Source: Oscillospiraceae bacterium
Lineage (GTDB): Bacteria > Bacillota > Clostridia > Oscillospirales > Oscillospiraceae
Reading direction: 5' to 3'
NCBI GenBank assembly: GCA_017621795.1
Contig: JAGASJ010000002.1
Span: forward strand, 1-51,617
Length of the DNA stretch: 51,617 bases
In this document: piece after piece, positions 17,433 through 24,491 of the stretch
Layout: every line of letters begins with the position of its first letter
Numbering within the stretch: position 1 is the stretch's first letter
Notes under the pieces: model-generated
Seen by the model: the letters and a program-made list of their open reading frames with translations, nothing else
What the model was told of the DNA's origin: nothing
Databases searched by the model: none
Program-made: the position numbers and the translations under genes

Positions 17433-19100
17433 TTAGTGCAGTGTTCGTACAATGCACTTGCCTTCCTTCATCTCCAGCGCCCAGTCTGCAACATCCGTAG
17501 CAGCCGGACGGTGCGTTACCGCAATGCAGGTCTTACCCGGCAGTTCCCGGATGCGCTCCAAAACCGTGCGCTCCGTAGCATCGTCCAGTGCGGAGGTCGC
17601 TTCATCCAACAGCAAAATAGGTGCATCGCTTAGTACCGCGCGGGCAATGCTTAGGCGCTGTGCCTGTCCTTCGGAAAGACCCAGGGCATTTTCACCTACC
17701 ACCGTCTCCAGTCCTTCGGGAAGAGTGTACAGGTAATCGTCCATGGCGCTGATGTGGATCGCCCGTTCGATCTCCTCCCGGGTGGCGTTGGGATTGGTCA
17801 CCAGCAGATTATCCCGCAGACTGCCACTGAGCAGCAGGTTACCCTGGGGAACGTATGTAAAGAGTCTGCGGGTGGTGTAATCCACGGTCACATCCTCTTC
17901 CCCATCCAAAAACAGCCGTCCGGAAGCAGGCGGGAAGATGCCCAGCAGCAGCTTGAGCAAGGTGCTCTTACCGATGCCGGAATGTCCCACAATGACCCCA
18001 AAGCTGCCCTTCGGCAGGAAGAAGTCTGCGTTATCCAGCACGTAATCCCGATCGTAAGCAAAGGTCAGGGCTTCGCCCCGAATGCCGGTCATTTTCTCAT
18101 AGATCGGTGCTGCTTCCTTGCGCTGCGTGGTGGCGGTATTGCAAATAGACTCCAGCTCCTGCAAACGCTCTGCGGCGGCGCACATTGCCGCATACTGAGG
18201 TCCGATACGGGACATATTGGTAAACGGTATGCGCACCTGCGCCACTAGATTGTTAATGGCCATCATCGTGCCGTAGGTCATCTGCCCCGCCAAAATGGCT
18301 GAAGAACACCACACCAGTGAGCCAAAGGATGCACCGTAGGCCAAAACGCTCATCATGGTGCTGCTGACCAAGGAAACATTCTTTCTTTTGCGATGCAGTT
18401 CATAACGCTCTGCCAGCAGCTTGTCGGAGCGATTTTCTATCACCTGGGAGATATCCATCGCCTGTACCATCAAAAGCTTTTCCATCGTTTCCTGAATAAA
18501 GCCGGACACCTTTCCCTGGGCTTCACTGTTGCGCTTATTCAGGGTCTTCAGCTTGCGGCGGATGAACGAGGACACGATCACTACCAAAATACCTACCACC
18601 ACAACTACTACGGTAAGCATCGGCTCCAACGCGATCAGCACCGTCATTGCCGCAATCAGCTTTGTGGCCATAGAAGCCACAGAGGGCAGAATATTCAGAA
18701 GACTTGTGATCAGCACCGAAACATCGTGGTTCATCAGATTCAGCAGCTCGCCGGTGTGATACTTGGTCACCGCGGAATACTCACCCCGCAATAAACCGTG
18801 GAGCAATGTTCTTTTCCACTGCATATCCATCCGTCCGGTCAGCTGATCCTTCAGGTGGTGGATCAGCGCGCCGGTTAAAATGGTCGCCACGATCAAAATG
18901 CCCTGCTGTACACAGGCGCGGATGAAAGCCTGCTTATCCGGTGCGGCACCTGTGACCGCGTCCACTACCCTGCGGGTACCCAATGCAAACCACACGCCAA
19001 ACAAAGACATTGCCACGTTGCAGATCAGCAGCAAAAGCAATGCGGGTATCCATCTGCGATTGGTGCGAAGCATCCACCGCATCGTCCCCTGCTTTTTCAT
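17433..19100 (-). CDS. ABC exporter half-transporter (TMD-NBD fusion)
   Basis: A membrane exporter of the ABCB type with fused permease and ATPase, 555 aa. Six hydrophobic helices span residues ~15-300 (for example LLLLLICNVAMSLFG and VVVVVVGILVVIV). The nucleotide-binding domain has Walker A GHSGIGKST (~372-380), signature LSEGQAQRLSIARA (~477), Walker B ILLLDEATSALD and H-loop THRP. It must work as a homodimer or with a partner encoded elsewhere, as no second half-transporter is adjacent. The substrate (lipid, peptide or drug) cannot be told. Start ATG 19100 is chosen because AAGGAGG lies 8 nt upstream; an in-frame GTG at 19109 overlaps that SD. Own promoter and terminator: a single-gene unit. 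Confidence 0.9.
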   Translation of the reverse strand: MKKQGTMRWMLRTNRRWIPALLLLLICNVAMSLFGVWFALGTRRVVDAVTGAAPDKQAFIRACVQQGILIVATILTGALIHHLKDQLTGRMDMQWKRTLLHGLLRGEYSAVTKYHTGELLNLMNHDVSVLITSLLNILPSVASMATKLIAAMTVLIALEPMLTVVVVVVGILVVIVSSFIRRKLKTLNKRNSEAQGKVSGFIQETMEKLLMVQAMDISQVIENRSDKLLAERYELHRKRKNVSLVSSTMMSVLAYGASFGSLVWCSSAILAGQMTYGTMMAINNLVAQVRIPFTNMSRIGPQYAAMCAAAERLQELESICNTATTQRKEAAPIYEKMTGIRGEALTFAYDRDYVLDNADFFLPKGSFGVIVGHSGIGKSTLLKLLLGIFPPASGRLFLDGEEDVTVDYTTRRLFTYVPQGNLLLSGSLRDNLLVTNPNATREEIERAIHISAMDDYLYTLPEGLETVVGENALGLSEGQAQRLSIARAVLSDAPILLLDEATSALDDATERTVLERIRELPGKTCIAVTHRPAATDVADWALEMKEGKCIVRTLH

Positions 19101-19132
19101 TGGGTACACCTCCTTATCTTATCATTACAGGT

Positions 19133-19161
19133 AGTATACCATTTTTTTCGTTTCCCGTCAA
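19133..19161 (-). promoter_or_regulatory. Promoter of the ABC transporter gene
   Basis: Minus strand -35 TTGACG (19156-19161), 17-bp spacer, -10 TATACT (19133-19138), about 25 nt before the SD. Confidence 0.75.
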
Positions 19162-19455
19162 CCACCCCAAAAAGTGAGGCACAATGCGAAATGTATAACG
19201 CATAATGCAAACCGGTTATGTCAGCACAAAGCTGACTTCGCATGCAAGTCGTTTGGCCTGTTTTATTTTTATGCTTAAAAACATCATTTTTGTACATTAT
19301 GCTATTTTGCTATAACTAATATTTTATTTTTCTTCAATTTAGTTGCTGTTTGTCTATAATTATTATAAAAAAGTTATCTTTTAGTTATAAAAAAGTTATT
19401 TTCTCACTTTTATGCATCTTGTGCATTTTGCACATTTTCAGTTTTTTTCGAGCAT
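19162..19455. other. AT-rich intergenic stretch
   Basis: No gene is seen. It contains a small hairpin GTCAGC-acaaa-GCTGAC (~19217-19234) and a 22-bp tandem direct repeat of TTATAAAAAAGTTAT (~19362-19399) upstream of the DUF4417 promoter, a possible protein-binding site. Base composition is much lower in GC than in the ribosomal block. Confidence 0.45.
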
Positions 19456-19484
19456 TTGACAGAACATATTGTGCTGTGTATTAT
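19456..19484 (+). promoter_or_regulatory. Promoter of the DUF4417-EndoU-immunity cassette
   Basis: -35 TTGACA (19456-19461), 17-bp spacer, -10 TATTAT (19479-19484); predicted transcript start near 19491, exactly where the first structured leader arm begins. Confidence 0.75.
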
Positions 19485-19490
19485 ATAGAA

Positions 19491-19638
19491 AAGCACCCCA
19501 TACATTGCGGCAACAATGTACGAGATGCTTTGTGGCGTCGGATCTGCTACGCAAATCTAACTTCTCCGTTGGTTAGTATAGCAGATCTCCGCCACAATGT
19601 CAAATTGCACATTAAAGCAAATAAGAAAGGAGATCTGC
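19491..19638 (+). ncRNA. Structured leader RNA with anti-SD arm (candidate cis-regulator)
   Basis: Stem P1: AAGCA (19491-19495) with TGCTT (19526-19530), internal loop CCCCA/CGAGA, then a 7-bp stem TACATTG/CAATGTA closed by CGGCAA. Stem P2: TTGTGGCG (19530-19537) with CGCCACAA (19590-19597), GATCTGCTA (19541-19549) with TAGCAGATC (19579-19587), and CTAAC (19557-19561) with GTTAG (19572-19576). The 3' arm GCAGATCTCC (19581-19590) is also perfectly complementary to the downstream SD region GGAGATCTGC (19629-19638), so P2 and SD sequestration exclude each other. A short frame ATG 19516-TAA 19560 ends inside P2. All pairings are visible in sequence; the switching role is inference. Confidence 0.6.
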
Positions 19639-20319
19639 ATTATTACCAACCTATTTTACGACGGTTTTAATTCCAAGCTGATAGAAACCGCCTTGTTTGA
19701 GGGCTTCCTTGAAATACCCATTATGGATGCCCCCAAAAAAATCGTTGTACCTTCGGTTGCCATTCCTTTTTCAAAAAGAAAAGCAATCACAAGCCCAGCA
19801 GAAGAAATGCTTGTATTTTACGAGCAAGATTCCAAATTCAGAGGATTCCTCAGCATGCCGCAAAATTACACTGATGAGCTGCGAGACATTCAAATAATCT
19901 CTACGCCCGATTGCTCTCTCTACCGGGATATGCCGCTTTGGGAACAGATCGCAAATATCGGTGTAAGCCGTTCCGTGGGGTATTATTTACAACAGCAAGG
20001 GAAATACGTTATTCCAAATGCCCGTTGGGGTGACGAAAGAACATACACAAAGGGCATTTTTGATTACATACCCGCATTTTCGGGTATCCCAAAAAACAGT
20101 ATCGTCTCTATCGGCACCTACGGCTGCAGCAAAAGCAAAGAGGACAAATACTTCCTTGAAGCAGGTCTTGAAGCAATGCTTGCCGAATTAACGCCGCAGG
20201 ATGTGATCGTGTATGGCTCATATAACCCTAAGATTTTTGATAAGTACGAGCACTATACTCATTTTCACCACCTGCCCGATTGGACCACCTATATCCACAA
20301 AAGAAAGAAGGTGGTCTAA
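19597..20319 (+). CDS. DUF4417-like protein
   Basis: A soluble protein of 226-240 aa with no membrane segment. Family-like segments are LIETALFEGFLEIPIMDAP, VPSVAIPFSKR, LSMPQNYTDELRDIQIISTP-type text, GVSRSVGYYLQQQGKYVIPN, and a C-terminal VIVYGSYNPKIFDKYE. DUF4417 proteins occur in mobile and phage-related loci; their function is unknown to me. The first ATG (19597) has no SD and falls in the leader hairpin. A strong SD (AAAGGAG, 19626-19632) instead points to an ATT codon at 19639, 6 nt downstream, which would be a rare AUU start; ATG 19724 would cut into the conserved region. The stop TAA overlaps the EndoU start by one base, so the two are coupled. Confidence 0.7.
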   Translation: MSNCTLKQIRKEICIITNLFYDGFNSKLIETALFEGFLEIPIMDAPKKIVVPSVAIPFSKRKAITSPAEEMLVFYEQDSKFRGFLSMPQNYTDELRDIQIISTPDCSLYRDMPLWEQIANIGVSRSVGYYLQQQGKYVIPNARWGDERTYTKGIFDYIPAFSGIPKNSIVSIGTYGCSKSKEDKYFLEAGLEAMLAELTPQDVIVYGSYNPKIFDKYEHYTHFHHLPDWTTYIHKRKKVV

Positions 20320-20810
20320 TGGGTACAAGCAAAAGCGGGCGTTATCTTAATACAAAAGGTGCAGGACACAGTGTGAGTGATTTTGCGCTCGTTCATTCCA
20401 ATGAGGGCAAATATACGAAGCCTTCCCGCAAAGGTGATAGATTACGTCTTGTCAGCGGTGGACACGGTCAAACAGGTATGGATCAGCTTGATAAATACGG
20501 CATTAAATACAATATCGAAAAAACCTATCCTAATGGTGTCCGTGTGGGAAATGTCCCCGACCACAAAAACCCGGGAAAGCAAAAGAGTATGGGGCAGGCT
20601 TGGTTTCCTAAATCCTGGACAGATAAGGATATCCGTCGTGCAGGCGAACACGTAGCAGGACTTAAAGGAAATCGCCATATTGCAGACGGCAAAAAGATAT
20701 ATGGCGTTTATAAAAGAGTGCGGGTCGGAGTAATCCGCACGAACGGTAAAATAGCCACAGTTTTTCCAGACTCAGACCAAAGCTCAGTATTAAAGAAACG
20801 GAGAAGATAA
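20319..20810 (+). CDS. EndoU-type RNase toxin domain, stand-alone
   Basis: A 163-residue basic protein. Its features match the bacterial EndoU (PF14436-type) toxin domain: a histidine in RLVSGGHGQTG (~50-58), a second in VGNVPDHKNPGKQ (~85-95), the hallmark AWFPKSWTDKDIRRAGEHV (~103-121), and a terminal VRVGVIRTNGKIATVFPD with the conserved Thr/Pro strand. EndoU toxins cleave RNA and usually form the C-terminal tips of secreted polymorphic toxins; here there is no signal peptide, LXG, PAAR or other export domain. It starts at ATG 20319, overlapping the DUF4417 stop, and is followed two bases later by the probable immunity gene. Lower GC than neighbouring housekeeping genes suggests transfer. 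Confidence 0.72.
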   Translation: MGTSKSGRYLNTKGAGHSVSDFALVHSNEGKYTKPSRKGDRLRLVSGGHGQTGMDQLDKYGIKYNIEKTYPNGVRVGNVPDHKNPGKQKSMGQAWFPKSWTDKDIRRAGEHVAGLKGNRHIADGKKIYGVYKRVRVGVIRTNGKIATVFPDSDQSSVLKKRRR

Positions 20811-20811
20811 T

Positions 20812-21192
20812 ATGAATATCAAACTATTGAGGGAGCTTCTTTCTCGCTATCTATCCCTTGATCCCAATGATGATTTTAGTATAGAAAAATATTGGAAAGA
20901 AATGAGTGCGATTCTTTCGGACGATATTTCAGCAACAATTCATTTTTTTGAAAGCGAATGTACGGAGGAAGAATTTTATTGGCTCGGCTCAATATTTGAG
21001 GATATAGCCGAAAAGACGCAAAGCAAAGAACTGATAGGAGTTCTTCGTGATCGTCTTGCAAAAGTCACGCCCGAAACATATTGTCAGCAGAACTTCAAAA
21101 CCGAGCATATGCAAAAGTGGGTTGATTATACAGAATATGTTAGGAGTGTCAATATGAATATCGATTATGCAGAAGGCAGAATTGACGAATAA
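20812..21192 (+). CDS. Probable immunity protein for the EndoU toxin
   Basis: An acidic, helical 126-residue protein with no signal or membrane segment. It reads FSIEKYWKEMSAILSDD, then FFESECTEEEFYWLGSIFED, IAEKTQSKELIGVLRDRL and HMQKWVDYTEYVRSVN. The start ATG 20812 follows the toxin stop by one base with GGAGAAGATAAT as SD. Small acidic proteins directly after a basic toxin gene are typical immunity partners that bind and block the nuclease; the assignment rests on position, charge and size. I do not place it in a numbered immunity family with confidence. Confidence 0.65.
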   Translation: MNIKLLRELLSRYLSLDPNDDFSIEKYWKEMSAILSDDISATIHFFESECTEEEFYWLGSIFEDIAEKTQSKELIGVLRDRLAKVTPETYCQQNFKTEHMQKWVDYTEYVRSVNMNIDYAEGRIDE

Positions 21193-21246
21193 CGCTCGCA
21201 CAGCAGAGAACTTCTGTCCCTTGCGGTTTGGAATCGGTATGAACGC

Positions 21247-21280
21247 AAAAACAGCGGGCGGATGAGATCATCCGCCCGTG
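21247..21280 (-). terminator. Hairpin between immunity gene and flavin reductase
   Basis: Arms CGGGCGGATGA (21255-21265) and TCATCCGCCCG (21268-21278). On the minus strand it is followed by CTGTTTTTG, so it can end the flavin reductase transcript; it also lies between convergent genes. The stem sequence is the same as the dispersed GGGCGGAT...ATCCGCCC repeats of the window. Confidence 0.7.
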
Positions 21281-21287
21281 CGCCCTT

Positions 21288-21812
21288 TTATTCCAAAATA
21301 TATGCGGCGGTTATTTCGCCGTAGTACGCGGTGTGGTAATCCTCGCAATCCCGGGGACTTTCCGGATTATAGTAGCGATTTCTGTTCTCCTCATTGATGG
21401 CGTTTATGTCCTGCTCCTGCTTGTAGATCACCTTGCATTCCAGTGTCAGCGGCAGCTGACGAATGGCAGGTGCACCAACCGTCTCTCCCGGTACGGTCTC
21501 CAGCCCCAACTCCTTGAATTTGTCTACATCCCGTCCGGACTTTGTGCCGCAATAACCGATAATGGAATGGTCGTACTCCCCCCAGGGGATATTGACCGTA
21601 AATTCTCCGCTTTTATCCAGCAGCTTCTTGGTGTGGCGACTGCGGCGCACAAAGGCAATATACATCGGCTTGTGCCACTGGTTTCCCATCGTGCCCCAGC
21701 CAATAGCCATCGTATCCGTCTCGCCGTCGGCGGCAGTGGTCAGCAGAACGCCCTTGTCGGTGGCCTCCAAAATGTGCCCTGCGTATTCCCATATATTGAT
21801 GTATTTTTTCAT
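21288..21812 (-). CDS. Flavin reductase / FMN-binding split-barrel protein
   Basis: A 174-aa protein of the flavin reductase-like split-barrel superfamily. Characteristic parts are GVLLTTAADGETDTMAIGWG (substrate/FMN strand), GNQWHKPMYIAFVRRSRHTK, the TVNIPWGEYDHSIIGYCGTK segment and GAPAIRQLPLTLECKVIYKQ. These proteins bind FMN and reduce flavins with NAD(P)H or act as unknown redox proteins; the substrate is not evident. RBS AAGGAGGCAATCAG. It is a monocistronic unit with its own promoter. Confidence 0.85.
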   Translation of the reverse strand: MKKYINIWEYAGHILEATDKGVLLTTAADGETDTMAIGWGTMGNQWHKPMYIAFVRRSRHTKKLLDKSGEFTVNIPWGEYDHSIIGYCGTKSGRDVDKFKELGLETVPGETVGAPAIRQLPLTLECKVIYKQEQDINAINEENRNRYYNPESPRDCEDYHTAYYGEITAAYILE

Positions 21813-21842
21813 CTGATTGCCTCCTTATTATAATATAGTATT

Positions 21843-21871
21843 ATTCTACCCTACCCCCAACCGGTTTGCAA
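21843..21871 (-). promoter_or_regulatory. Promoter of flavin reductase gene
   Basis: Minus strand -35 TTGCAA (21866-21871), 17-bp spacer, -10 TAGAAT (21843-21848). Confidence 0.55.
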
Positions 21872-21893
21872 GAAAAAGTTGTCACCTTTCGTA

Positions 21894-21922
21894 TTGACTT
21901 CTCCTCGCTCCCGTCTTATAAT
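21894..21922 (+). promoter_or_regulatory. Promoter of azlCD
   Basis: -35 TTGACT (21894-21899), 17-bp spacer, consensus -10 TATAAT (21917-21922). The leader to the azlC ATG is about 42 nt and carries AGAGGA far upstream of the start, so ribosome binding looks weak. Confidence 0.8.
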
Positions 21923-21970
21923 GCAAAACAGCAAAATCTTTATGAGAGGACTCGAATCTAAGCAGTAACA

Positions 21971-22663
21971 ATGAAAAGAAAGCATTTGAAAGCCGTATTC
22001 TTAGATACCATCCCGGTGCTCACCGGATATTTGTTTTTGGGTATGGGCTTTGGTATTTTATTAAGTGAAAACGGATACGGCGTTTTGTGGGCACTGGCTA
22101 TGAGCATTTTTGTCTTTGCAGGCTCCGGGCAATACCTGGCAGTCAGCCTGCTGGCAAACAGTGCAGGTCTGCTTAGCGCCGCCATTGCCACACTGCTGGT
22201 AAACGCGCGGCATCTGTTTTACGGCATCTCTCTTTTGGAAAAATACAAGGGTGCAGGCAAGAAAAAGCCTTATATGATCTTCGCCCTTACCGACGAAACC
22301 TACTCTTTGGTGACCCAAAACGAGCCGCCGGAGGGTATGTCACGCCACAGCTACTGTTTTGCGGTATCCATGCTGGATCACATTTACTGGATCATCGGCT
22401 GTACCCTGGGCGCACTGGCCGGTCAGTTCATCCCCATCAATTATGAGGGTATTGAATTTGTACTCACTGCCCTGTTCGTCACCATGTTTGTGGATCGCTG
22501 GCTCACAAACAAGGACCACTTCCCTGCGGTAGTGGGCGTGTGCGCCACCTTGGTATCCCTGCTGATTTTTGGCTCGGAGATCTTCCTCATCCCCGCAATG
22601 GTACTGATCGCCTTGCTGTTGATGCTCTCCCCCAAGACCGGAAGGAGGGACGTCCATGCATGA
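21971..22663 (+). CDS. azlC: AzlC-family branched-chain amino-acid exporter, large subunit
   Basis: Integral membrane protein of 230 aa that with AzlD exports branched-chain amino acids (known for B. subtilis AzlCD; B. subtilis AzlC mutants resist azaleucine). Hallmarks are the N-terminal AVFLDTIPVLTGYLFLGMGF, the FAGSGQYLAVSLLA motif (~45-58), VNARHLFYGISLLEKYKG and FALTDETYSLVT; further helices follow through LIFGSEIFLIPAMVLIALLL. The start at ATG 21971 lacks a strong SD. It overlaps azlD by 8 bp. Confidence 0.93.
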   Translation: MKRKHLKAVFLDTIPVLTGYLFLGMGFGILLSENGYGVLWALAMSIFVFAGSGQYLAVSLLANSAGLLSAAIATLLVNARHLFYGISLLEKYKGAGKKKPYMIFALTDETYSLVTQNEPPEGMSRHSYCFAVSMLDHIYWIIGCTLGALAGQFIPINYEGIEFVLTALFVTMFVDRWLTNKDHFPAVVGVCATLVSLLIFGSEIFLIPAMVLIALLLMLSPKTGRRDVHA

Positions 22664-22973
22664 TATTTGGCTGATCATCGTCATCGCACTGGTCACCGCT
22701 GCCACCCGTTTTGTGCCCTTTTTGCTGTTCAGCGGCAAAAAAGAGCCGCCCGCCGCAGTGCTTCGCCTGGGCAGATTGCTCCCCTGCGCGATCATCGGTA
22801 TGCTGGTGGTATACTGTATGAAAGACATACAGCCCAGCCTCTACCCCTACGGTCTGCCGGAGCTGATCGGCTGTACGGCAGTGGCGCTGCTCCACATTTG
22901 GAAGCGGAACAGTCTGCTAAGCATCGGCGTGGGCACAGTGCTTTATATGCTTTTGGTCCAGCTTGTTTTTTAG
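22656..22973 (+). CDS. azlD: AzlD-family transporter small subunit
   Basis: A 105-aa protein with three to four hydrophobic helices (IWLIIVIALVTAATRFVPFL; LPCAIIGMLVVYCM; SIGVGTVLYMLLVQLVF). The TRFVPFLLF segment and PAAVLRLGRLLPCAIIGML are typical of AzlD. It overlaps azlC; AGGAGGGACGTCC precedes its ATG. It is needed with AzlC for export. Confidence 0.92.
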   Translation: MHDIWLIIVIALVTAATRFVPFLLFSGKKEPPAAVLRLGRLLPCAIIGMLVVYCMKDIQPSLYPYGLPELIGCTAVALLHIWKRNSLLSIGVGTVLYMLLVQLVF

Positions 22974-22980
22974 ATTTTGA

Positions 22981-23022
22981 AAAAGGACCTGTTGCAAAAA
23001 GTTTTGCAACAGGTCCTTTTTT
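22981..23022. terminator. Bidirectional terminator between azlD and DUF1846 gene
   Basis: AAAAGGACCTGTTGCAAAA paired with TTTTGCAACAGGTCCTTTT around a 3-4 nt loop, giving a stem of about 18 bp with A-run and T-run on either side. It serves the convergent genes on both strands. Confidence 0.95.
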
Positions 23023-24484
23023 ATGCTTTAAATTGGGGCTGGCAGGTCAGATTCATGCCTAGGCGCTTGAATACCTTTTCGTCCACCGAGGACAAAATCA
23101 CAGAGGAATGCACCTGGCATCCCCGCAGCTTGTCCAGCTGCTCCATAGCAAGCTCTGCAGTGGGGTTGGTGGCGGCGCAAACGGAAAGCGCCAATAAGAT
23201 CTCATTGGTATGCAGTCGGGGGTTGCGGTTTCCCAAATGGTCTACCTTCAGGTGTAAAATAGGATCGATGACCTTGGGCGACAGCAGATGGATATTCTTA
23301 TCCAGTCCCGCCAACGCCTTCAGCGCATTAAGCATCAGCGCAGAGGACGCGCCCAGCAGAGGGGTGGTCTTTCCGGTGATGATCCTGCCGTCCGGCAGCT
23401 GCATTGCGGCAGCCGGATCGCCGGTCTCCTCTGCCCGCTTCAGAGCAGGCTCTACCACCGTGCGGTCTGCGGCGGTCACGCCCGCCTTTTTCATCAGCAT
23501 TTCCAGCTTGATGATCTGCGATTGCTCCGCCTTGCCCTTTTTTTGCTCGCAAAGGGCATCATAGTATCGGCGAATGATCTCCTGCCGGGCTGCCTCACAC
23601 ACCACTTCATCATCAGTGATGCAGTTGCCTGCCATATTGACACCCATATCCGTGGGAGATTTATAGGGGCAGGCCCCTAAGATCCGCTCAAAAATCGCCT
23701 GCAGTACCGGAAATGCCTCCACGTCCCGATTGTAATTGACCGTGGTTTTGCCGTAGGCCTCCAGGTGGAAGGGGTCCAGCATATTCACATCGTCCAGATC
23801 CGCGGTAGCCGCCTCATAGGCTAAGTTTACCGGATGATTCAGGGGCAGATTCCATATAGGGAAGGTCTCGAACTTGGCATAGCCCGCCTGCACCCCCTTT
23901 TGGTATTCGTGGTATAGCTGGCTCAAACAGGTTGCCATTTTGCCACTGCCCGGTCCGGGGCCGGTAATGACCACCAATTCCCGGGTAGTCTCAATATACT
24001 CGTTCTTGCCAAAGCCCGCCTCCCCCACAATGTTTGCCACATCATAGGGATAGCCCTCAATATCGTAGTGGTGATACACCCGCAGCCCCATTCCCTCCAA
24101 CCGTGCCTGGAATGCACGGCTCAGGGGCTGGTCTTTGTAGCGGGTCAGCACCACAGAACTGACGTATAGGCCAAAATCTCTGAAAATATCGATCAGGCGG
24201 ATCACATCACGGTCGTAGGTGATGCCTAAGTCACCGCGGACCTTGTTCTTTTCAATATCGTCGGTGTTAATGACGATCACCATTTCCACCTGGTCTGCCA
24301 TCTGCAGCAGCATTTGCATCTTACTGTCCGGCTTAAAGCCCGGAAGCACCCGCGCCGCGTGATGGTCGTCGTACAGCTTGCCGCCAAATTCCAAAAACAG
24401 CTTGCCGCCGAATTTTTCAATTCTGTCCCGAATCCGTGCGGATTGGGTTTTAATGTATTGTTCGTTATCAAATCCGCATTTCAT
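23021..24484 (-). CDS. DUF1846 family protein
   Basis: A cytoplasmic protein of 487 aa with the usual length and opening of DUF1846: MKCGFDNEQYIKTQSARI, then KLFLEFGGKLYDDHHAARVL and LPGFKPDSKMQMLLQMAD. Other conserved parts are GLGYSS-like loop ITGPGPGSGKMATCLSQLY (a P-loop-like glycine-rich turn, ~165-185) and INMAGNCITDDE-type text near 300. The biochemical role of the family is unsettled. Start ATG 24484 is chosen from family alignment and AAGAGGT upstream; an ORF extension to 24541 overlaps the upstream gene. It is last in the metY-patB operon, 7 nt after patB. Confidence 0.88.
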   Translation of the reverse strand: MKCGFDNEQYIKTQSARIRDRIEKFGGKLFLEFGGKLYDDHHAARVLPGFKPDSKMQMLLQMADQVEMVIVINTDDIEKNKVRGDLGITYDRDVIRLIDIFRDFGLYVSSVVLTRYKDQPLSRAFQARLEGMGLRVYHHYDIEGYPYDVANIVGEAGFGKNEYIETTRELVVITGPGPGSGKMATCLSQLYHEYQKGVQAGYAKFETFPIWNLPLNHPVNLAYEAATADLDDVNMLDPFHLEAYGKTTVNYNRDVEAFPVLQAIFERILGACPYKSPTDMGVNMAGNCITDDEVVCEAARQEIIRRYYDALCEQKKGKAEQSQIIKLEMLMKKAGVTAADRTVVEPALKRAEETGDPAAAMQLPDGRIITGKTTPLLGASSALMLNALKALAGLDKNIHLLSPKVIDPILHLKVDHLGNRNPRLHTNEILLALSVCAATNPTAELAMEQLDKLRGCQVHSSVILSSVDEKVFKRLGMNLTCQPQFKA

Positions 24485-24491
24485 CGGAGAA

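Noticed and set aside
19350-19670. 106-codon frame overlapping the leader RNA
   Set aside because: It crosses the promoter and the hairpins in a low-complexity AT-rich start and is out of frame with the DUF4417 gene.
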